From an uncultured bacterium (lineage in GTDB: Bacteria > Bacillota > Clostridia > Lachnospirales > Lachnospiraceae), in the NCBI GenBank assembly GCA_947574055.1, contig CANPIC010000009.1, forward strand, positions 1 through 64,000: a stretch of DNA of 64,000 nt. The letters run 5' to 3'. Below, piece by piece: positions 15,835-26,042 of this stretch (within the stretch, counting starts at the first letter, position 1; every line of letters starts with the position of its first letter). Below the pieces are notes generated by a model. The model made no database searches and had not been told where the DNA came from. It worked only from the letters and a program-made list of their open reading frames with translations. The position numbers were made by a program, and so were the translations under genes.

Positions 15835-17499
15835 CTATGCCTTCACCGCTCTTTTCTCTTCGGCGTCGTCATTGTTACTGTTCATGATTGCAAAGGCAAT
15901 GTTTGTGGCATGATCTGACACCCGTTCCAGACCGGATACAATATCGGAAAACAGCATGCCGGCCTCCGGCGTGCACTCGTTTCTTGTCAGCCGTTCCACG
16001 TGCAGTTTTTGCAGTTCCCGCTCTTTTTCATCTATTTCATCTTCCAGTCTGATAATGTCCTCCATATGCTCTTCCTTACTGGTCGCAAACATCTCCACCG
16101 AATACTGCACGATCTTATTGACCATATCCAGCATCTCGCCCAGTTCCTTTTGCGCGCCCTTACTGAAGCTGGTCCCTTTTTCTTTCCTCTGACGGGCAGA
16201 ATCCGCCACATTCTCTGCGTGATCGCCAATCCGCTCAATATCATTCACCACATGGAACAGGGCGCCGATACTTTTCAGATCCTCAATCGGCAGGGTAGTC
16301 TGGTTAATCTTTACCAGATAGTTGGTAATGGCATGGTTGAGAAAATTGATGTTCTTTTCTACCTCATACACTTCTCCTATATCTTCCTCATCGAGCGTAA
16401 TCAATGCATTCATGGCCCGGTTGAGATTTTCGCTGGCAAGCGCTGCCATCCGTTCAATCTCTTTGATCACCTCCACCACCGCTGTCGCAGGATTAAACAC
16501 TACCTTGTCACCAATATATTTGAGTTGGAAGCTGTCCCGATAGCCCACCTTTTTATCGTCTCCCGGCACCAGCAGATAAGTCATCCTGACAAGGAACCCG
16601 GAAAAGGGAAACAGCAAAATCACCTGTACGATCTTGATAATCGTATGGGCATTGGCTACGCACCGGCCCGGGTTGCCGCCGGAAATATCCGAAAACAGTT
16701 CCACGATCGGTCCGACCGCCACCAGAAAGACGACATAGAAGATAACCGTGCCCACCACATTAAACAGAAAATGTATCATCGCGGCCCGCCTGGCATCTTT
16801 CTTGCCCGCGAGACTGGCCAGCATGGCCGAAGCGCAGGCGCCGATGTTACAACCCAGCATAATAAACATACAGATAGGCAGTCCCAGCAGTCCCTGATTG
16901 GCCATCAAAAGGATGATACTGACCGTCACCGAAGAACTCTGAATCACCGCCGTTACCACCGTACCAAGCAGCACTGCCAGAAACGGACTTGTCAGAGAAG
17001 CGAACAGATTCACGACAGCCGGATCTTCCTTCAGCCCCGCCATAGCGCCTGACATGCCGGAAAGGCCCATAAAAAGCACCCCGAAACCAAGGACGATCTC
17101 ACCGATCTTTTTGACCATATTGTTTTTTACAAACATAACGGAAAGGACACCGCCCAGCAAAAATACCGGGGCGATTTCGGATAAGTTAAAAGAAACCAGC
17201 TGAGATGTCACGGTCGTACCGATATTCGCGCCCAGTATCACACCGGCAGCCTGATACAGATTCATCAGGCCGGAATTTACAAAACTGACTACCATGACCG
17301 TACAGGCACTGGACGACTGGATTACCGCCGTAAAGACAATACCCACAAGCATGCCTGTAAAACGGTTTGTCGTAAAAAACTCAAGAATCCCGCGCAGTTT
17401 TGCGCCGGCTGCCTTTTCAATGCCCTCACTCATGAGCTTCATGCCAAACAGAAACAGGCCAAGCCCGCCCGCCATAGATAACAGTACCGAAGCGTTCAT
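15835..17499 (-). CDS. Na+/phosphate cotransporter with C-terminal PhoU-like domain
   Basis: This is a membrane importer of the Na/Pi-cotransporter II family (NptA/YjbB type). The duplicated signature QSSS is seen twice, in TAVIQSSSACTVM and TAVIQSSSVTVSI, with GANIGTT and GCNIGAC after the two halves. About eight spans occupy the first ~330 residues. The C-terminal ~210 residues are helical and PhoU-like (HVVNDIERIGDHAENVADSA), as in this subgroup. Length 554 aa from ATG 17499, which has AAAGGA upstream; the longer frame reaches into the promoter region. It stands alone with its own promoter, and no pst or phoB gene is nearby. Confidence 0.92.
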   Translation of the reverse strand: MNASVLLSMAGGLGLFLFGMKLMSEGIEKAAGAKLRGILEFFTTNRFTGMLVGIVFTAVIQSSSACTVMVVSFVNSGLMNLYQAAGVILGANIGTTVTSQLVSFNLSEIAPVFLLGGVLSVMFVKNNMVKKIGEIVLGFGVLFMGLSGMSGAMAGLKEDPAVVNLFASLTSPFLAVLLGTVVTAVIQSSSVTVSIILLMANQGLLGLPICMFIMLGCNIGACASAMLASLAGKKDARRAAMIHFLFNVVGTVIFYVVFLVAVGPIVELFSDISGGNPGRCVANAHTIIKIVQVILLFPFSGFLVRMTYLLVPGDDKKVGYRDSFQLKYIGDKVVFNPATAVVEVIKEIERMAALASENLNRAMNALITLDEEDIGEVYEVEKNINFLNHAITNYLVKINQTTLPIEDLKSIGALFHVVNDIERIGDHAENVADSARQRKEKGTSFSKGAQKELGEMLDMVNKIVQYSVEMFATSKEEHMEDIIRLEDEIDEKERELQKLHVERLTRNECTPEAGMLFSDIVSGLERVSDHATNIAFAIMNSNNDDAEEKRAVKA

Positions 17500-17591
17500 C
17501 TTATGTATCCTTTCGTTTTCTCCTTTGAAAACCTCTGCGGCGATCTCAGACCACCGGCTGTCCATATGTGTTTTTAAACATTCCAAACACT

Positions 17592-17620
17592 ATTGTACGT
17601 GATTAGAACCAAACTGACAA
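17592..17620 (-). promoter_or_regulatory. Promoter of the Na/Pi cotransporter
   Basis: Minus strand: TTGTCA, 17 nt, TACAAT. It gives a leader of about 85 nt before ATG 17499. It lies immediately after the ribF stop codon. Confidence 0.7.
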
Positions 17621-17623
17621 GTA

Positions 17624-18565
17624 CTAATTTGCAATTACACCGCCTGTTTGAACGATTGCGCCTGCGCCTTCGCTGATATCCTTCCTCGCCTGGGCCTTCA
17701 GTTCCCCCACCGAGCCAAACTTCATCTCCGGCCGCTTAAACCGCAGCAGCTTCACCGTAATCTCCTGTCCGTAAATATCCTGATCAAAATCATACAGATA
17801 TGTTTCCACACCAACAGCCCGTTCCCGGCTGACCGTAGGCTTACAGCCCACATTGCTGATACTTCTGAAATGCTTTCCCTTCCAGGAAACTTCCGAAAAA
17901 TAGACGCCAAAAGGCGGCAGTAGCTTCCCCGGCGGTGGCGCCAGATTGACCGTGGGCATCCCTATCGTCCTGCCCAGCCTCTTCCCATGCACCACTTCCC
18001 CGGTAACACTGTAGGGAAAGCCGATCAGTTCTTCTACCTGTTCCATATGTCCGGCAGACAACTCCTCCCGTATGCGGCTGGAACTGACTTCTCTGCCTCC
18101 CACACATACCTTTTCTATGATCTGCACGGAAAAGCCCAGTCTGTTTCCATACGACGTCAGCATGGCACTGTTTCCGGCCCCGTAACGGCCAAACGTCACA
18201 TCCGTACCGGCCGCCACAAAGGCGCTCTTCATCCGCCTGACAAGGATCTCTTCGATAAAAGTCTGCGGCGCTATGGCGGCGGTGTCTTCCCTGAGCGGAA
18301 ACTCAATCAGCACATCGATCCCCAGTTTGTTGAAAATCCTGCGCTTTTCCTCTCTGGTTGTCAGTTCCTGCCCGTCCGTCCCGGAAAAAAAAGCTGCCGG
18401 AGCCGGGTCAAAGGTAAAGACCGCCGAAAGCAGTCCCTTCTTTTTCTCTTCCCGTATATTGGCCAGAAGTGCCTGATGTCCTCTGTGGATGCCATCGAAT
18501 TTCCCGATGGCAGCCGCACACGGCCGCTCCAGCACAAAGTCTGTCCTGCCTGCTATCAACTGCAT
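17624..18565 (-). CDS. ribF: Bifunctional riboflavin kinase / FAD synthetase
   Basis: RibF phosphorylates riboflavin to FMN and adenylates FMN to FAD. The N-terminal nucleotidyltransferase domain has GKFDGIHRGHQALL, and the C-terminal kinase domain has GKRLGRTIGMPTVNL. Length 313 aa is usual. The ATG at 18565 is preceded by GAGGAG. It is the last gene of the long rimP-to-ribF operon, a common end point in Firmicutes, 85 nt after truB. Confidence 0.95.
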   Translation of the reverse strand: MQLIAGRTDFVLERPCAAAIGKFDGIHRGHQALLANIREEKKKGLLSAVFTFDPAPAAFFSGTDGQELTTREEKRRIFNKLGIDVLIEFPLREDTAAIAPQTFIEEILVRRMKSAFVAAGTDVTFGRYGAGNSAMLTSYGNRLGFSVQIIEKVCVGGREVSSSRIREELSAGHMEQVEELIGFPYSVTGEVVHGKRLGRTIGMPTVNLAPPPGKLLPPFGVYFSEVSWKGKHFRSISNVGCKPTVSRERAVGVETYLYDFDQDIYGQEITVKLLRFKRPEMKFGSVGELKAQARKDISEGAGAIVQTGGVIAN

Positions 18566-18650
18566 GGTATCTCCTCATTCATCGGCCCGAAAGCAAAAAG
18601 GCATCACGATACACTGCCTGTCCGCCCCTTCCCGTCATTTTGTCTCACCG

Positions 18651-19565
18651 TTACAGAAACATCTTCACCGGTTTGAAAGAGCCTTTCATCACCACAAAAG
18701 CATAGACGCCGTAAAATCTTCCTTCCCGGTCATAGACTCTGGCTTCTTCCCCTTCCTGCCAGCCCGATTTGCCGGTAATCTGGCGCAAAAAAAGGGAGTT
18801 GCCGTTCTGCACTGCCCGCACGGCATCCTCTCTGACAACAATGGACGGCAGTCCGGCAAACATCTCCTCCACCGGTATCACCAGTTCACTGCCCCGCCCC
18901 GCTTTTACAGACTCCTCTATCTCTGCAAGGCGCCTGGCTCCGTCCAGCGTAAACCTGCCGGATTTTGTCCGCAGCAGGCTTTTCATGGCAGCTCCGCAGC
19001 CCAGACGCTCGCCGATATCATGGCAGAGAGTCCTGATATACGTCCCTTTGGAACATACCACCCGTATTCTGACCAGCGGCAGGTCCATGGAGAGTATCTC
19101 CAGCTCACGGATTGTCACCGCTCTGGCCTTTCGCTCCACTTCTTTTCCCTGACGGGCCAGTTCATACAGGCGCTTTCCGTTCACTTTACAGGCGGAATAC
19201 ATGGGAGGAATCTGCTCATAGGTCCCCCGGAATCCTCTGATGACAGTCTCTGCCTGCTCATTCGTAACCGCAACTTCCTTTTCCGCCAGTACAGCGCCGG
19301 TCATATCCTGCGTATCAGTGACCACACCCAGCAAAAGTTCGGCCACATACTCTTTTTCCCGGTCGGTTAGCATATCACAAAGCCTGGTGCCATTTCCCAG
19401 GCAGACCGGCAGGACACCTTCCGCTTCCGGATCAAGTGTTCCTGTATGACCGATTTTTTTCTGTCTGAAGATGCCCCGCAGACGGGCTACCACATCATGA
19501 GAGGTGTAGCCCTTTTCTTTATATACATTGATCACTCCGTTTATGACTGTTCCCACTGTCTCCAC
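18651..19565 (-). CDS. truB: tRNA pseudouridine-55 synthase
   Basis: TruB makes the pseudouridine in the T-loop of tRNAs. The catalytic Asp is in GHTGTLDPEAEGVLPV, followed by YSACKVNGKRLYELAR and CSKGTYIRTLCHDIG. The start is not a plain ATG: GTG codons at 19565 and 19556 are both possible, and homologues usually begin just before NGVINVYKEKGYT. I use 19565, which has ACAGGA shortly upstream. Length is about 304 aa. It is between nrnA and ribF. Confidence 0.94.
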   Translation of the reverse strand: METVGTVINGVINVYKEKGYTSHDVVARLRGIFRQKKIGHTGTLDPEAEGVLPVCLGNGTRLCDMLTDREKEYVAELLLGVVTDTQDMTGAVLAEKEVAVTNEQAETVIRGFRGTYEQIPPMYSACKVNGKRLYELARQGKEVERKARAVTIRELEILSMDLPLVRIRVVCSKGTYIRTLCHDIGERLGCGAAMKSLLRTKSGRFTLDGARRLAEIEESVKAGRGSELVIPVEEMFAGLPSIVVREDAVRAVQNGNSLFLRQITGKSGWQEGEEARVYDREGRFYGVYAFVVMKGSFKPVKMFL

Positions 19566-19629
19566 CGATCCTGTCCGCCGCCGTGGCAGTTGCGACAGCC
19601 TGCCCTGTCTGCACTGCTATGGACGGTTA

Positions 19630-20586
19630 TCATGCTTCTTCGAGTTGCCTTTCTATATGTAAGGACAGATTGTTGACCACATCATGAAAAGTCCCTGTCA
19701 TGGTACAGCCTGCCGCCTTTTTATGCCCGCCGCCGCCAAAATAGGACGCGATCTGTGCCACATCCACCCGGTCGGAAGAGCGCATACTCACCTTATAAAC
19801 CATCGCATCTGTCTCATACATAAAGATGGCACATTCCACACCCCTTGTATTTTTCAGCAGGCTGGCAATCCCGTCCAGATCCTGTGGTGCGGCATTATAA
19901 AAGTCCATCACTTTACGGTCGACCACACTGACGATGCCTCTTCCATGGAGAAAAAGAATACTCTCCAGCAATGCTCTGCCCATGATCTGATTCTGCACAT
20001 AAGTCTTTTCATAAAAGGTCTCCTGAATCAGACCGGAAAAATCAAACCCATGACTGACCAGATCGGCGGCAATGCGCAGCGTCTCCGGCGATGTATTCGA
20101 ATACTGAAACACACCGGTGTCATGAATGATACCAATATACAACGCCTTGGCGATCTCTGTATCAATCCTGTCTTTGTCTAACAGCCGATATACCAGTTCA
20201 CTGGTGGAACTGGCCGTCGGATCAATCACATTGACTGTCCCGCAGCCACTGTTGCTGATGTGATGATCAATATTAATCCGCCTGCCGGCACCGTCAAACA
20301 ACCGCTCTGCTTTGCCAAGTCGGCTGCTCTCACAATCCAGTGCGAAAAATACATCCGGCGGCATCGTCGCCGCATCAGGCTGTTTTATCTCCGAAATATC
20401 CGCTATTTGTGCAAAAATATCCGCAGGCTGTTCCAGATAGACAGAAACCTCCGTTTCCGGCCCTGTACACTTTTTCAGATATAAATACAATGCCATACAG
20501 GAACCCACACAGTCTCCGTCCGGTCTGATATGTCCGCTGATGCCAATACTGCCCGCGCCCTTGATCTCTTCTGATAACTGAAACAT
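19630..20586 (-). CDS. nrnA: Bifunctional oligoribonuclease / pAp phosphatase NrnA (DHH-DHHA1)
   Basis: NrnA degrades nano-RNAs and dephosphorylates 3'-phosphoadenosine 5'-phosphate. The DHH domain has HIRPDGDCVGS near residue 20, the ALDCES motif, and INIDHHISN. The C-terminal DHHA1 domain carries GGGGHKKAAGC. Length 318 aa; ATG 20586 has GGAAGGGG upstream. It sits between rbfA and truB, as in other Firmicutes. Confidence 0.93.
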   Translation of the reverse strand: MFQLSEEIKGAGSIGISGHIRPDGDCVGSCMALYLYLKKCTGPETEVSVYLEQPADIFAQIADISEIKQPDAATMPPDVFFALDCESSRLGKAERLFDGAGRRINIDHHISNSGCGTVNVIDPTASSTSELVYRLLDKDRIDTEIAKALYIGIIHDTGVFQYSNTSPETLRIAADLVSHGFDFSGLIQETFYEKTYVQNQIMGRALLESILFLHGRGIVSVVDRKVMDFYNAAPQDLDGIASLLKNTRGVECAIFMYETDAMVYKVSMRSSDRVDVAQIASYFGGGGHKKAAGCTMTGTFHDVVNNLSLHIERQLEEA

Positions 20587-20625
20587 ACTACCCCTTCCTT
20601 TCTGACTGCAGATCCCGGCCCGGTT

Positions 20626-21003
20626 TTAGCCGGGCTGATCCGCTTCCTTTAAGTCCCTGTTCACTTCATCAATCCTGCGCGACATAGATACCCCATAGGC
20701 GATGGACTGATCCATGATAAACCGAAGTTCCGGCGTATTGCGCAGGTTTATTTCTCTGGCCAGCTTTGACTTGATAAAGCCTTCCGCACTTTTCAGACCT
20801 GCCAGAGTATCGGCCACTGCCGCCTCATCTCCCAGCACGCTGATCCATACCTTACAGCTTTTCAGATCCGGCGCCACCTCCACAGACACCACCGAAGTCA
20901 GCGGTGCAATGCGGGGGTCCTTGATCTCACTGCGGATGATCTCCGCCAAAACCCTCTGTACCTCTCCATTGATACGTGTATTTTTTATACTGTTTTTTTT
21001 CAT
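20626..21003 (-). CDS. rbfA: Ribosome-binding factor A
   Basis: RbfA helps mature the 5' end of 16S rRNA and is needed for cold adaptation. The 125-aa protein begins MKKNSIKNTRINGEVQRVLAE and contains IKDPRIAPLTSVVSVEVAPDL, both typical. The longest frame runs back into infB, but ATG 21003 matches the family start; its ribosome binding site (GGAAT) is weak. It is 64 nt after infB. Confidence 0.92.
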   Translation of the reverse strand: MKKNSIKNTRINGEVQRVLAEIIRSEIKDPRIAPLTSVVSVEVAPDLKSCKVWISVLGDEAAVADTLAGLKSAEGFIKSKLAREINLRNTPELRFIMDQSIAYGVSMSRRIDEVNRDLKEADQPG

Positions 21004-21067
21004 ATATAATGATTCCAGTTCTACCTTTATTTCTCTTACTATTTTACTTGCTGGTCCTTTGCGCTCT

Positions 21068-23965
21068 CTATCTTGGCACTTCCACCATGATAAAGGCTTC
21101 AATGATATCCAGCTCCTGCATCTGATCAAAGCCTTCGAACACGAGGCCACATTCAAAACCGGCTTTTACTTCCTTTACATCATCCTTGAATCGTTTCAGG
21201 GATGCCAGGCCGCCTTCAAAGATCTGTTTTCCTTCTCTGGTGATACGGACTTTGCATCCGCGCTGGAACATACCATCCAAAATGTAAGAACCGGCAATGT
21301 TCCCCACTGCGGAAGCCTTGAACAGCTGACGCACCTCTGCATGCCCGATGACCTTTTCCTCGAAAATCGGATCCAGCATACCTTTCATGGCCGCTTCCAC
21401 ATCTTCAATCGCCTGATAGATGACCTTATACAACCGGATATCAACGCCCTCTCTTTCGGCAATGGCCTTGGCGGTCGCATCAGGCCGGATGTTAAAGCCG
21501 ATGATAATAGCATTGGAAGCTGACGCCAGCGTCACATCGGATTCGTTGATCGCCCCTACGCCGCCGTGGATACATTTGACCACCACTTCTTCGTTGCTCA
21601 GTTTGAGCAGGCTCTGTTTTACGGCTTCCACACTTCCCTGTACATCCGCTTTTACAATCAGGTTCAGCTCTTTCAGATTGCCGGCCTGAATCTGGGAAAA
21701 GAGGTCATCCAGAGACATCTTGCTCTTTGTCTCTTCCAGTTTCTTCTCTTTGTTCTGCGCAAGGTAAGTATCGGCATAGGACTTGGCTGTTTTGTCATTT
21801 TCATGCGCAATAAATATTTCACCTGCGCCCGGCACATCAGACAGACCCAGTATCTCCACCGGTGTGGAAGGTCCTGCTTCTTTCACTCTGCGCCCCTTGT
21901 CATCAATCATGGCTCTCACTTTGCCATGGCTGGCACCGGCAGAAATAAAGTCACCCACATGCAGGCTTCCTTTCTGTACCAGTACGGTAGCCACCGGCCC
22001 CCGGCCTCTGTCCAGTTCGGCCTCGATTACCAGACCTCTGGCCCGGCGGTCCGGATTTGCTTTCAGTTCCAGTATCTCCGCGGTCAGCAGAATCGTCTCC
22101 AGCAGTGTCTCGATCCCCTCACCGGATTTTGCGGATACCGGTACAAATTCCGTTGTCCCGCCCCAGTCTACCGGAATCAGTTCATGCTCTGTCAGTTCCT
22201 GTTTCACTCTGTCAATATTGGCACCCGGCTTATCAATCTTATTCACGGCCACGATGATTTCGATACCCGCCGCCTTGGCATGATTGATGGCCTCCACAGT
22301 CTGCGGCATCACACCGTCATCGGCTGCCACCACCAGGATCGCGATATCCGTGGAATTGGCGCCGCGCATACGCATGGCGGTAAACGCCTCATGCCCGGGT
22401 GTATCCAGAAACGTGATCTTCTCATTGTTGATATTGACAGTATACGCACCGATATGCTGGGTAATACCGCCCGCCTCCCGGTCCGTGACATTGGTCTTGC
22501 GGATGGTATCCAGCAGTGAGGTCTTGCCGTGGTCCACGTGTCCCATCACGCAGATAACCGGCGGACGCTTCACCATATCTTTTTCGTTCTCTTCCTCTTC
22601 TTTCAAAAGTTCTTCAATTACATCCACCTTCACTTCTTTTTCGCAGATGATCTCGTATTCGATGGCAATCTCTTCTGCTGTCTCAAAGCTGATCTCCTGA
22701 TTGACCGTTACCACCTGTCCCTGCAGGAACAGCTTCTTCACGATCACGGAAGGCTGGATCTTCATCTTATCCGCCAGTTCCTTCACGGTCAGTTTTTCCG
22801 GAATAATGATGGTTTTGATCTGCTCTTCTTTCTTCTCTTCTGCCTTTTTCTCAGGCTTGATAAATTTGCCCGGCCTGTTCTTGTTTTTGCCGTTGCCGTC
22901 TTCGTAGATGGCATCTTTTCTGGAGCGTTTGTCACGCTCCTGACCCAGACGACGTTTCTCATCGTCACGATGCTTTTCTGTATCCTTTACCGGCGTTTCG
23001 GGAACAAACGGCTTAGCGCCTGACGGCTTTCTGAACTTATTGTCCTCCCGTCCATTTCCTTTTTCAGGACGAGCATTATCGTTAAAAGTCCTGCCACGGC
23101 CCGGAGCGCCCTGACGGCTGCCCATATCCTTCTGAAAACGATTATTGCCGGGGCGAGTATCCGTCTGACGGCCTCTGCGATCATTGCTGCCACCTGTTCT
23201 CTCCGCTCCTCTCCTGTCCTGTCTGTTATCCGTTCCCTGTACTCTGCCGGCAGGGGCCGCTGTATTCCTGGCTGCGGTCTCCTGCTGCGGACGCACCGTT
23301 TCCTGCTGCTTTGGCTGGCTGCGTTTGGGCTGTTGTACCGGTTTGATCTGTCCGACAGACGGCGCCGGAGACGGAGGCGTCAGCGGACGGATCAGCGGAC
23401 GGGTCAGCGGACTGTTACTGTTATTATTTCTGTTATTGTTGTTGTTATTCCTGTTCTGGCCGCCGCGCTTACCACTGTTAGCGGAACCAGCAGCACGCTG
23501 AGGCAGTTTGCTGTTATGAGGATTGCTGACGAAAATAATATTTTTCTTCTTTTTGGCCGGCTCCTGTCTGCCCGCCTCTCCCTTCGCCTGCTCCGCTCTG
23601 CGCGCCGGCTTTGCACTGTCAGCGGATTTCTGCCCATTCCTGGCACCTTCTCCGCTTTTGACACTGTCACTGCTTTTGACGCCTTCGCCATTTTTTACCC
23701 CTGCAGATTCAGCGGTTTTGGCAGCGGCTGCTGTTTTTTCCCTGCCGGCAGACTCCTGACTGCTTTTCACTGTCTCCGCGGCTTTCGCCTCTTCCCTGGC
23801 CCGGGCCTGCTTACCCAGATCCCGGCGAACCATTTCCGCCGCCGCGTCCTCCACCACGCTCTGCGCTACCTTGACCTCGACTCCTTTGCTCTGCAAATAG
23901 GCAATGACTTCTTTACTTTGTTTATCTATTTCTTTTGCAAGCTCATGTACTTTTATTTTCGCCAT
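21068..23965 (-). CDS. infB: Translation initiation factor IF-2
   Basis: IF-2 is the GTPase that delivers initiator tRNA to the 30S subunit and promotes subunit joining. The G domain is in the second half with [18 protein letters not shown] and NKIDKPG, followed by domains II-IV. The first ~450 residues are a long low-complexity arm rich in Ala, Lys, Arg, Gln and Asn. It includes an Asn-rich tract ([13 protein letters not shown]) and Pro-rich segment. A short IF-2 N-domain ([19 protein letters not shown]) begins the protein. Total 965 aa, with ATG 23965 chosen for GGAGG 8 nt upstream over a GTG two codons earlier. Confidence 0.97.
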   Translation of the reverse strand: MAKIKVHELAKEIDKQSKEVIAYLQSKGVEVKVAQSVVEDAAAEMVRRDLGKQARAREEAKAAETVKSSQESAGREKTAAAAKTAESAGVKNGEGVKSSDSVKSGEGARNGQKSADSAKPARRAEQAKGEAGRQEPAKKKKNIIFVSNPHNSKLPQRAAGSANSGKRGGQNRNNNNNNRNNNSNSPLTRPLIRPLTPPSPAPSVGQIKPVQQPKRSQPKQQETVRPQQETAARNTAAPAGRVQGTDNRQDRRGAERTGGSNDRRGRQTDTRPGNNRFQKDMGSRQGAPGRGRTFNDNARPEKGNGREDNKFRKPSGAKPFVPETPVKDTEKHRDDEKRRLGQERDKRSRKDAIYEDGNGKNKNRPGKFIKPEKKAEEKKEEQIKTIIIPEKLTVKELADKMKIQPSVIVKKLFLQGQVVTVNQEISFETAEEIAIEYEIICEKEVKVDVIEELLKEEEENEKDMVKRPPVICVMGHVDHGKTSLLDTIRKTNVTDREAGGITQHIGAYTVNINNEKITFLDTPGHEAFTAMRMRGANSTDIAILVVAADDGVMPQTVEAINHAKAAGIEIIVAVNKIDKPGANIDRVKQELTEHELIPVDWGGTTEFVPVSAKSGEGIETLLETILLTAEILELKANPDRRARGLVIEAELDRGRGPVATVLVQKGSLHVGDFISAGASHGKVRAMIDDKGRRVKEAGPSTPVEILGLSDVPGAGEIFIAHENDKTAKSYADTYLAQNKEKKLEETKSKMSLDDLFSQIQAGNLKELNLIVKADVQGSVEAVKQSLLKLSNEEVVVKCIHGGVGAINESDVTLASASNAIIIGFNIRPDATAKAIAEREGVDIRLYKVIYQAIEDVEAAMKGMLDPIFEEKVIGHAEVRQLFKASAVGNIAGSYILDGMFQRGCKVRITREGKQIFEGGLASLKRFKDDVKEVKAGFECGLVFEGFDQMQELDIIEAFIMVEVPR

Positions 23966-23985
23966 ACTCACGACCTCCGTATTTG

Positions 23986-24294
23986 TTATTGTTCACACTC
24001 CAGCTTATTTATGATATTTCTGGCAAACCCTTCGTCCGTCACGGCTATCGACGCCCGAAATTCTTTTCCCATACTGTGTCCCAGTTCTGTCATCGTCCCG
24101 TAGAAATACAGAGGCACTTCATAAAAGCTGCACATATTCGTAAATTTCTTTTTTGTATTGTCAGATGCTTCCCTGCTCACTATGACAAGGCGGGCTTTCC
24201 GTCCCTTCACCGCCTTCTCTGTCATAAATTCACCGCTGACAAGATTTCCGGATCTGGTTGCCAGGCCAAGCAAAGACAAAATCTTATTTCCCAT
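23986..24294 (-). CDS. ylxQ: L7Ae/L30e-family protein YlxQ
   Basis: A 102-aa protein of the L7Ae/L30e/Gadd45 fold, expected to bind kink-turn RNA. The start [18 protein letters not shown] and the stretch [18 protein letters not shown] are typical of YlxQ. Its cellular role is not firmly known. It overlaps the rnpM stop by 11 nt and precedes infB by 20 nt, so it is translationally coupled. Confidence 0.88.
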   Translation of the reverse strand: MGNKILSLLGLATRSGNLVSGEFMTEKAVKGRKARLVIVSREASDNTKKKFTNMCSFYEVPLYFYGTMTELGHSMGKEFRASIAVTDEGFARNIINKLECEQ

Positions 24295-24559
24295 TTTCTC
24301 CCTGAAACTCCTTTTCCAGATTCTCGTAAATCTGCTCCGAAATGCCCATCTTGAAAGAACGTTCCAGCCCTCTGTTCTTTCTGGCCTTTCGCAGACACTC
24401 TCCGGAAATACAAAGATATGCGCCTCTTCCGTTTTTCTTTCCTGTCATATCCAGTGTTACGTTTCCGTCAGCGTCCTTCAGCACACGCATCATTTCTTTT
24501 TTACTCTTCATCTCCCCGCAGCCAATACATTGCCTGACAGGAATTTTTTTATTTTTCAT
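24284..24559 (-). CDS. rnpM: YlxR / RnpM (DUF448) RNA-binding protein
   Basis: A 91-aa protein with the family signature IPVRQCIGCGEMKSKKEMMRV and GRGAYLCISGECLRKA. YlxR is reported to modulate RNase P in Firmicutes, hence the name RnpM. The four cysteines seen (C11, C14 and the CISGEC pair) are conserved in this family. The gene overlaps nusA by 11 nt and ylxQ by 11 nt. Confidence 0.9.
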   Translation of the reverse strand: MKNKKIPVRQCIGCGEMKSKKEMMRVLKDADGNVTLDMTGKKNGRGAYLCISGECLRKARKNRGLERSFKMGISEQIYENLEKEFQGENGK

Positions 24560-25967
24560 ATCCGTCCGCCGGCTCCTCCTGAGAAACTTCTTCTATGCCG
24601 TCCTCTTCATAAGAATCTGCTTCTCCGGCCTCCTCCGGCGCCTCCTCATATCCGTACGAATCCGCTTCCCCGCCGTCGTCTGCCCCCGGCTCATCCGCTT
24701 CCCCGCTGTCACTGGCTGTTTCCGGTTCTTCTGACTGCTCATAACCGGTCTCTGCCCCGCTCTCATCTCTCTGATTGGCAGAGTCATCCGGGCCGTCGCC
24801 CTCAGCCATCTCCGGCTCTTCGTATTCCGCTTCGCCGTATTCCTCATCAGAATCGTAACTTTCGTCTTCTTCGTACTCTTCCTCTTCGTCATACATATAA
24901 TCTTCATAGCGAAAGCCCGGTGTATCCTTGGCCTGTGTCTCGCTTTTGATATCAATTTTATAGCCGGTCAGTCTGGCTGCCAGTCTGGCGTTCTGCCCTT
25001 CTTTTCCGATGGCGAGAGAAAGCTGGTAATCAGGTACCACCACTTTGGCCGTCTTCTCATCCGGATCAGCGAATACCGCCACGATCTTGGCCGGAGACAA
25101 GGCATTCTGGATCAGATTGCCCGGATTTTCGTCCCAGTTGATGATATCAATTTTCTCCCCCCGCAGTTCCTCTACAATGGCATTGACTCTGGCTCCGTTC
25201 ATCCCCACACAGGCCCCCACCGCGTCAACATTGGGATTTTTGGACCAGACTGCGATCTTGGTTCGGTTGCCCGCCTCTCTGGCTATGCTCTTAATCTCCA
25301 CCGTGCCGTCTCTGATCTCTGTCACTTCCGCTTCAAACAGACGCTTTACCATCTCCGGGTGTGTCCTGCTGACGAGAATCTTCGGCTCCTTGGTCATATT
25401 GCGTACTTCCAGGATATAGACCTTGATTCGCTCCGTGGGCTTGAATACCTCTCCCTTGATCTGTTCTCCTTCTGTAAGGATCGCATCCGCCTTGCCCAGA
25501 TTGATGCTGATATTGCGGCCCAGATATCTTTGTACCACGCCGGTCACGATATCTTTCTCTTTTTTCACATACTGGTTATAGATAACATTTTTCTCTTCTT
25601 CCCGGATCTTTTGCAAAATCACATTTTTCGCGTTCTGCGTGGCAATGCGGCCAAACTCCTTGGACTTGATCTCTATATGGATGATATCGCCTACCAGTGC
25701 ATTTCTGGATACCTCTCTGGCATCTTCCAGTGCTATCTGCAGGCAGTCATCCTCCACATCCTCGGCCGTTTCCACCACTTCCTTTTCCGCATAACAGATA
25801 AAATCACAGGTATTTCTGTCTATTTCAACCTTGATATTGTCCGATTTTCCGAAATGGTTCTTACATGCCGTAATGAGAGAATTTTCAATCGCCTCAAACA
25901 AAGTGTCCTTGCTGATCTCTTTCTCTCTCTCCAAAATATCAAGGGCTTCCATTAACTCTTTGTTCAT
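24549..25967 (-). CDS. nusA: Transcription termination/antitermination factor NusA
   Basis: NusA binds RNA polymerase and nascent RNA and affects pausing and intrinsic termination. The order is N-terminal RNAP-binding domain (first ~125 aa), S1 (VTGVVQRYLGRNISINLG), then KH1 (GACVGMNGARVNAIVEEL) and KH2 (LAIGKEGQNARLAARLTGYKI). After the KH domains there is a tail of about 120 residues made almost wholly of Glu, Asp, Tyr, Ser, Gly and Ala. It is not the AR repeats of Proteobacteria. Length 472 aa; AGGAGG precedes ATG 25967. Confidence 0.96.
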   Translation of the reverse strand: MNKELMEALDILEREKEISKDTLFEAIENSLITACKNHFGKSDNIKVEIDRNTCDFICYAEKEVVETAEDVEDDCLQIALEDAREVSRNALVGDIIHIEIKSKEFGRIATQNAKNVILQKIREEEKNVIYNQYVKKEKDIVTGVVQRYLGRNISINLGKADAILTEGEQIKGEVFKPTERIKVYILEVRNMTKEPKILVSRTHPEMVKRLFEAEVTEIRDGTVEIKSIAREAGNRTKIAVWSKNPNVDAVGACVGMNGARVNAIVEELRGEKIDIINWDENPGNLIQNALSPAKIVAVFADPDEKTAKVVVPDYQLSLAIGKEGQNARLAARLTGYKIDIKSETQAKDTPGFRYEDYMYDEEEEYEEDESYDSDEEYGEAEYEEPEMAEGDGPDDSANQRDESGAETGYEQSEEPETASDSGEADEPGADDGGEADSYGYEEAPEEAGEADSYEEDGIEEVSQEEPADGYEK

Positions 25968-26042
25968 TTTTCCGATTCCTCCTAATCCCCGGTGACAGTT
26001 CGGGCAGGCCCCCTGTCAGATCTGTCACAATCCTTTTGAAAA

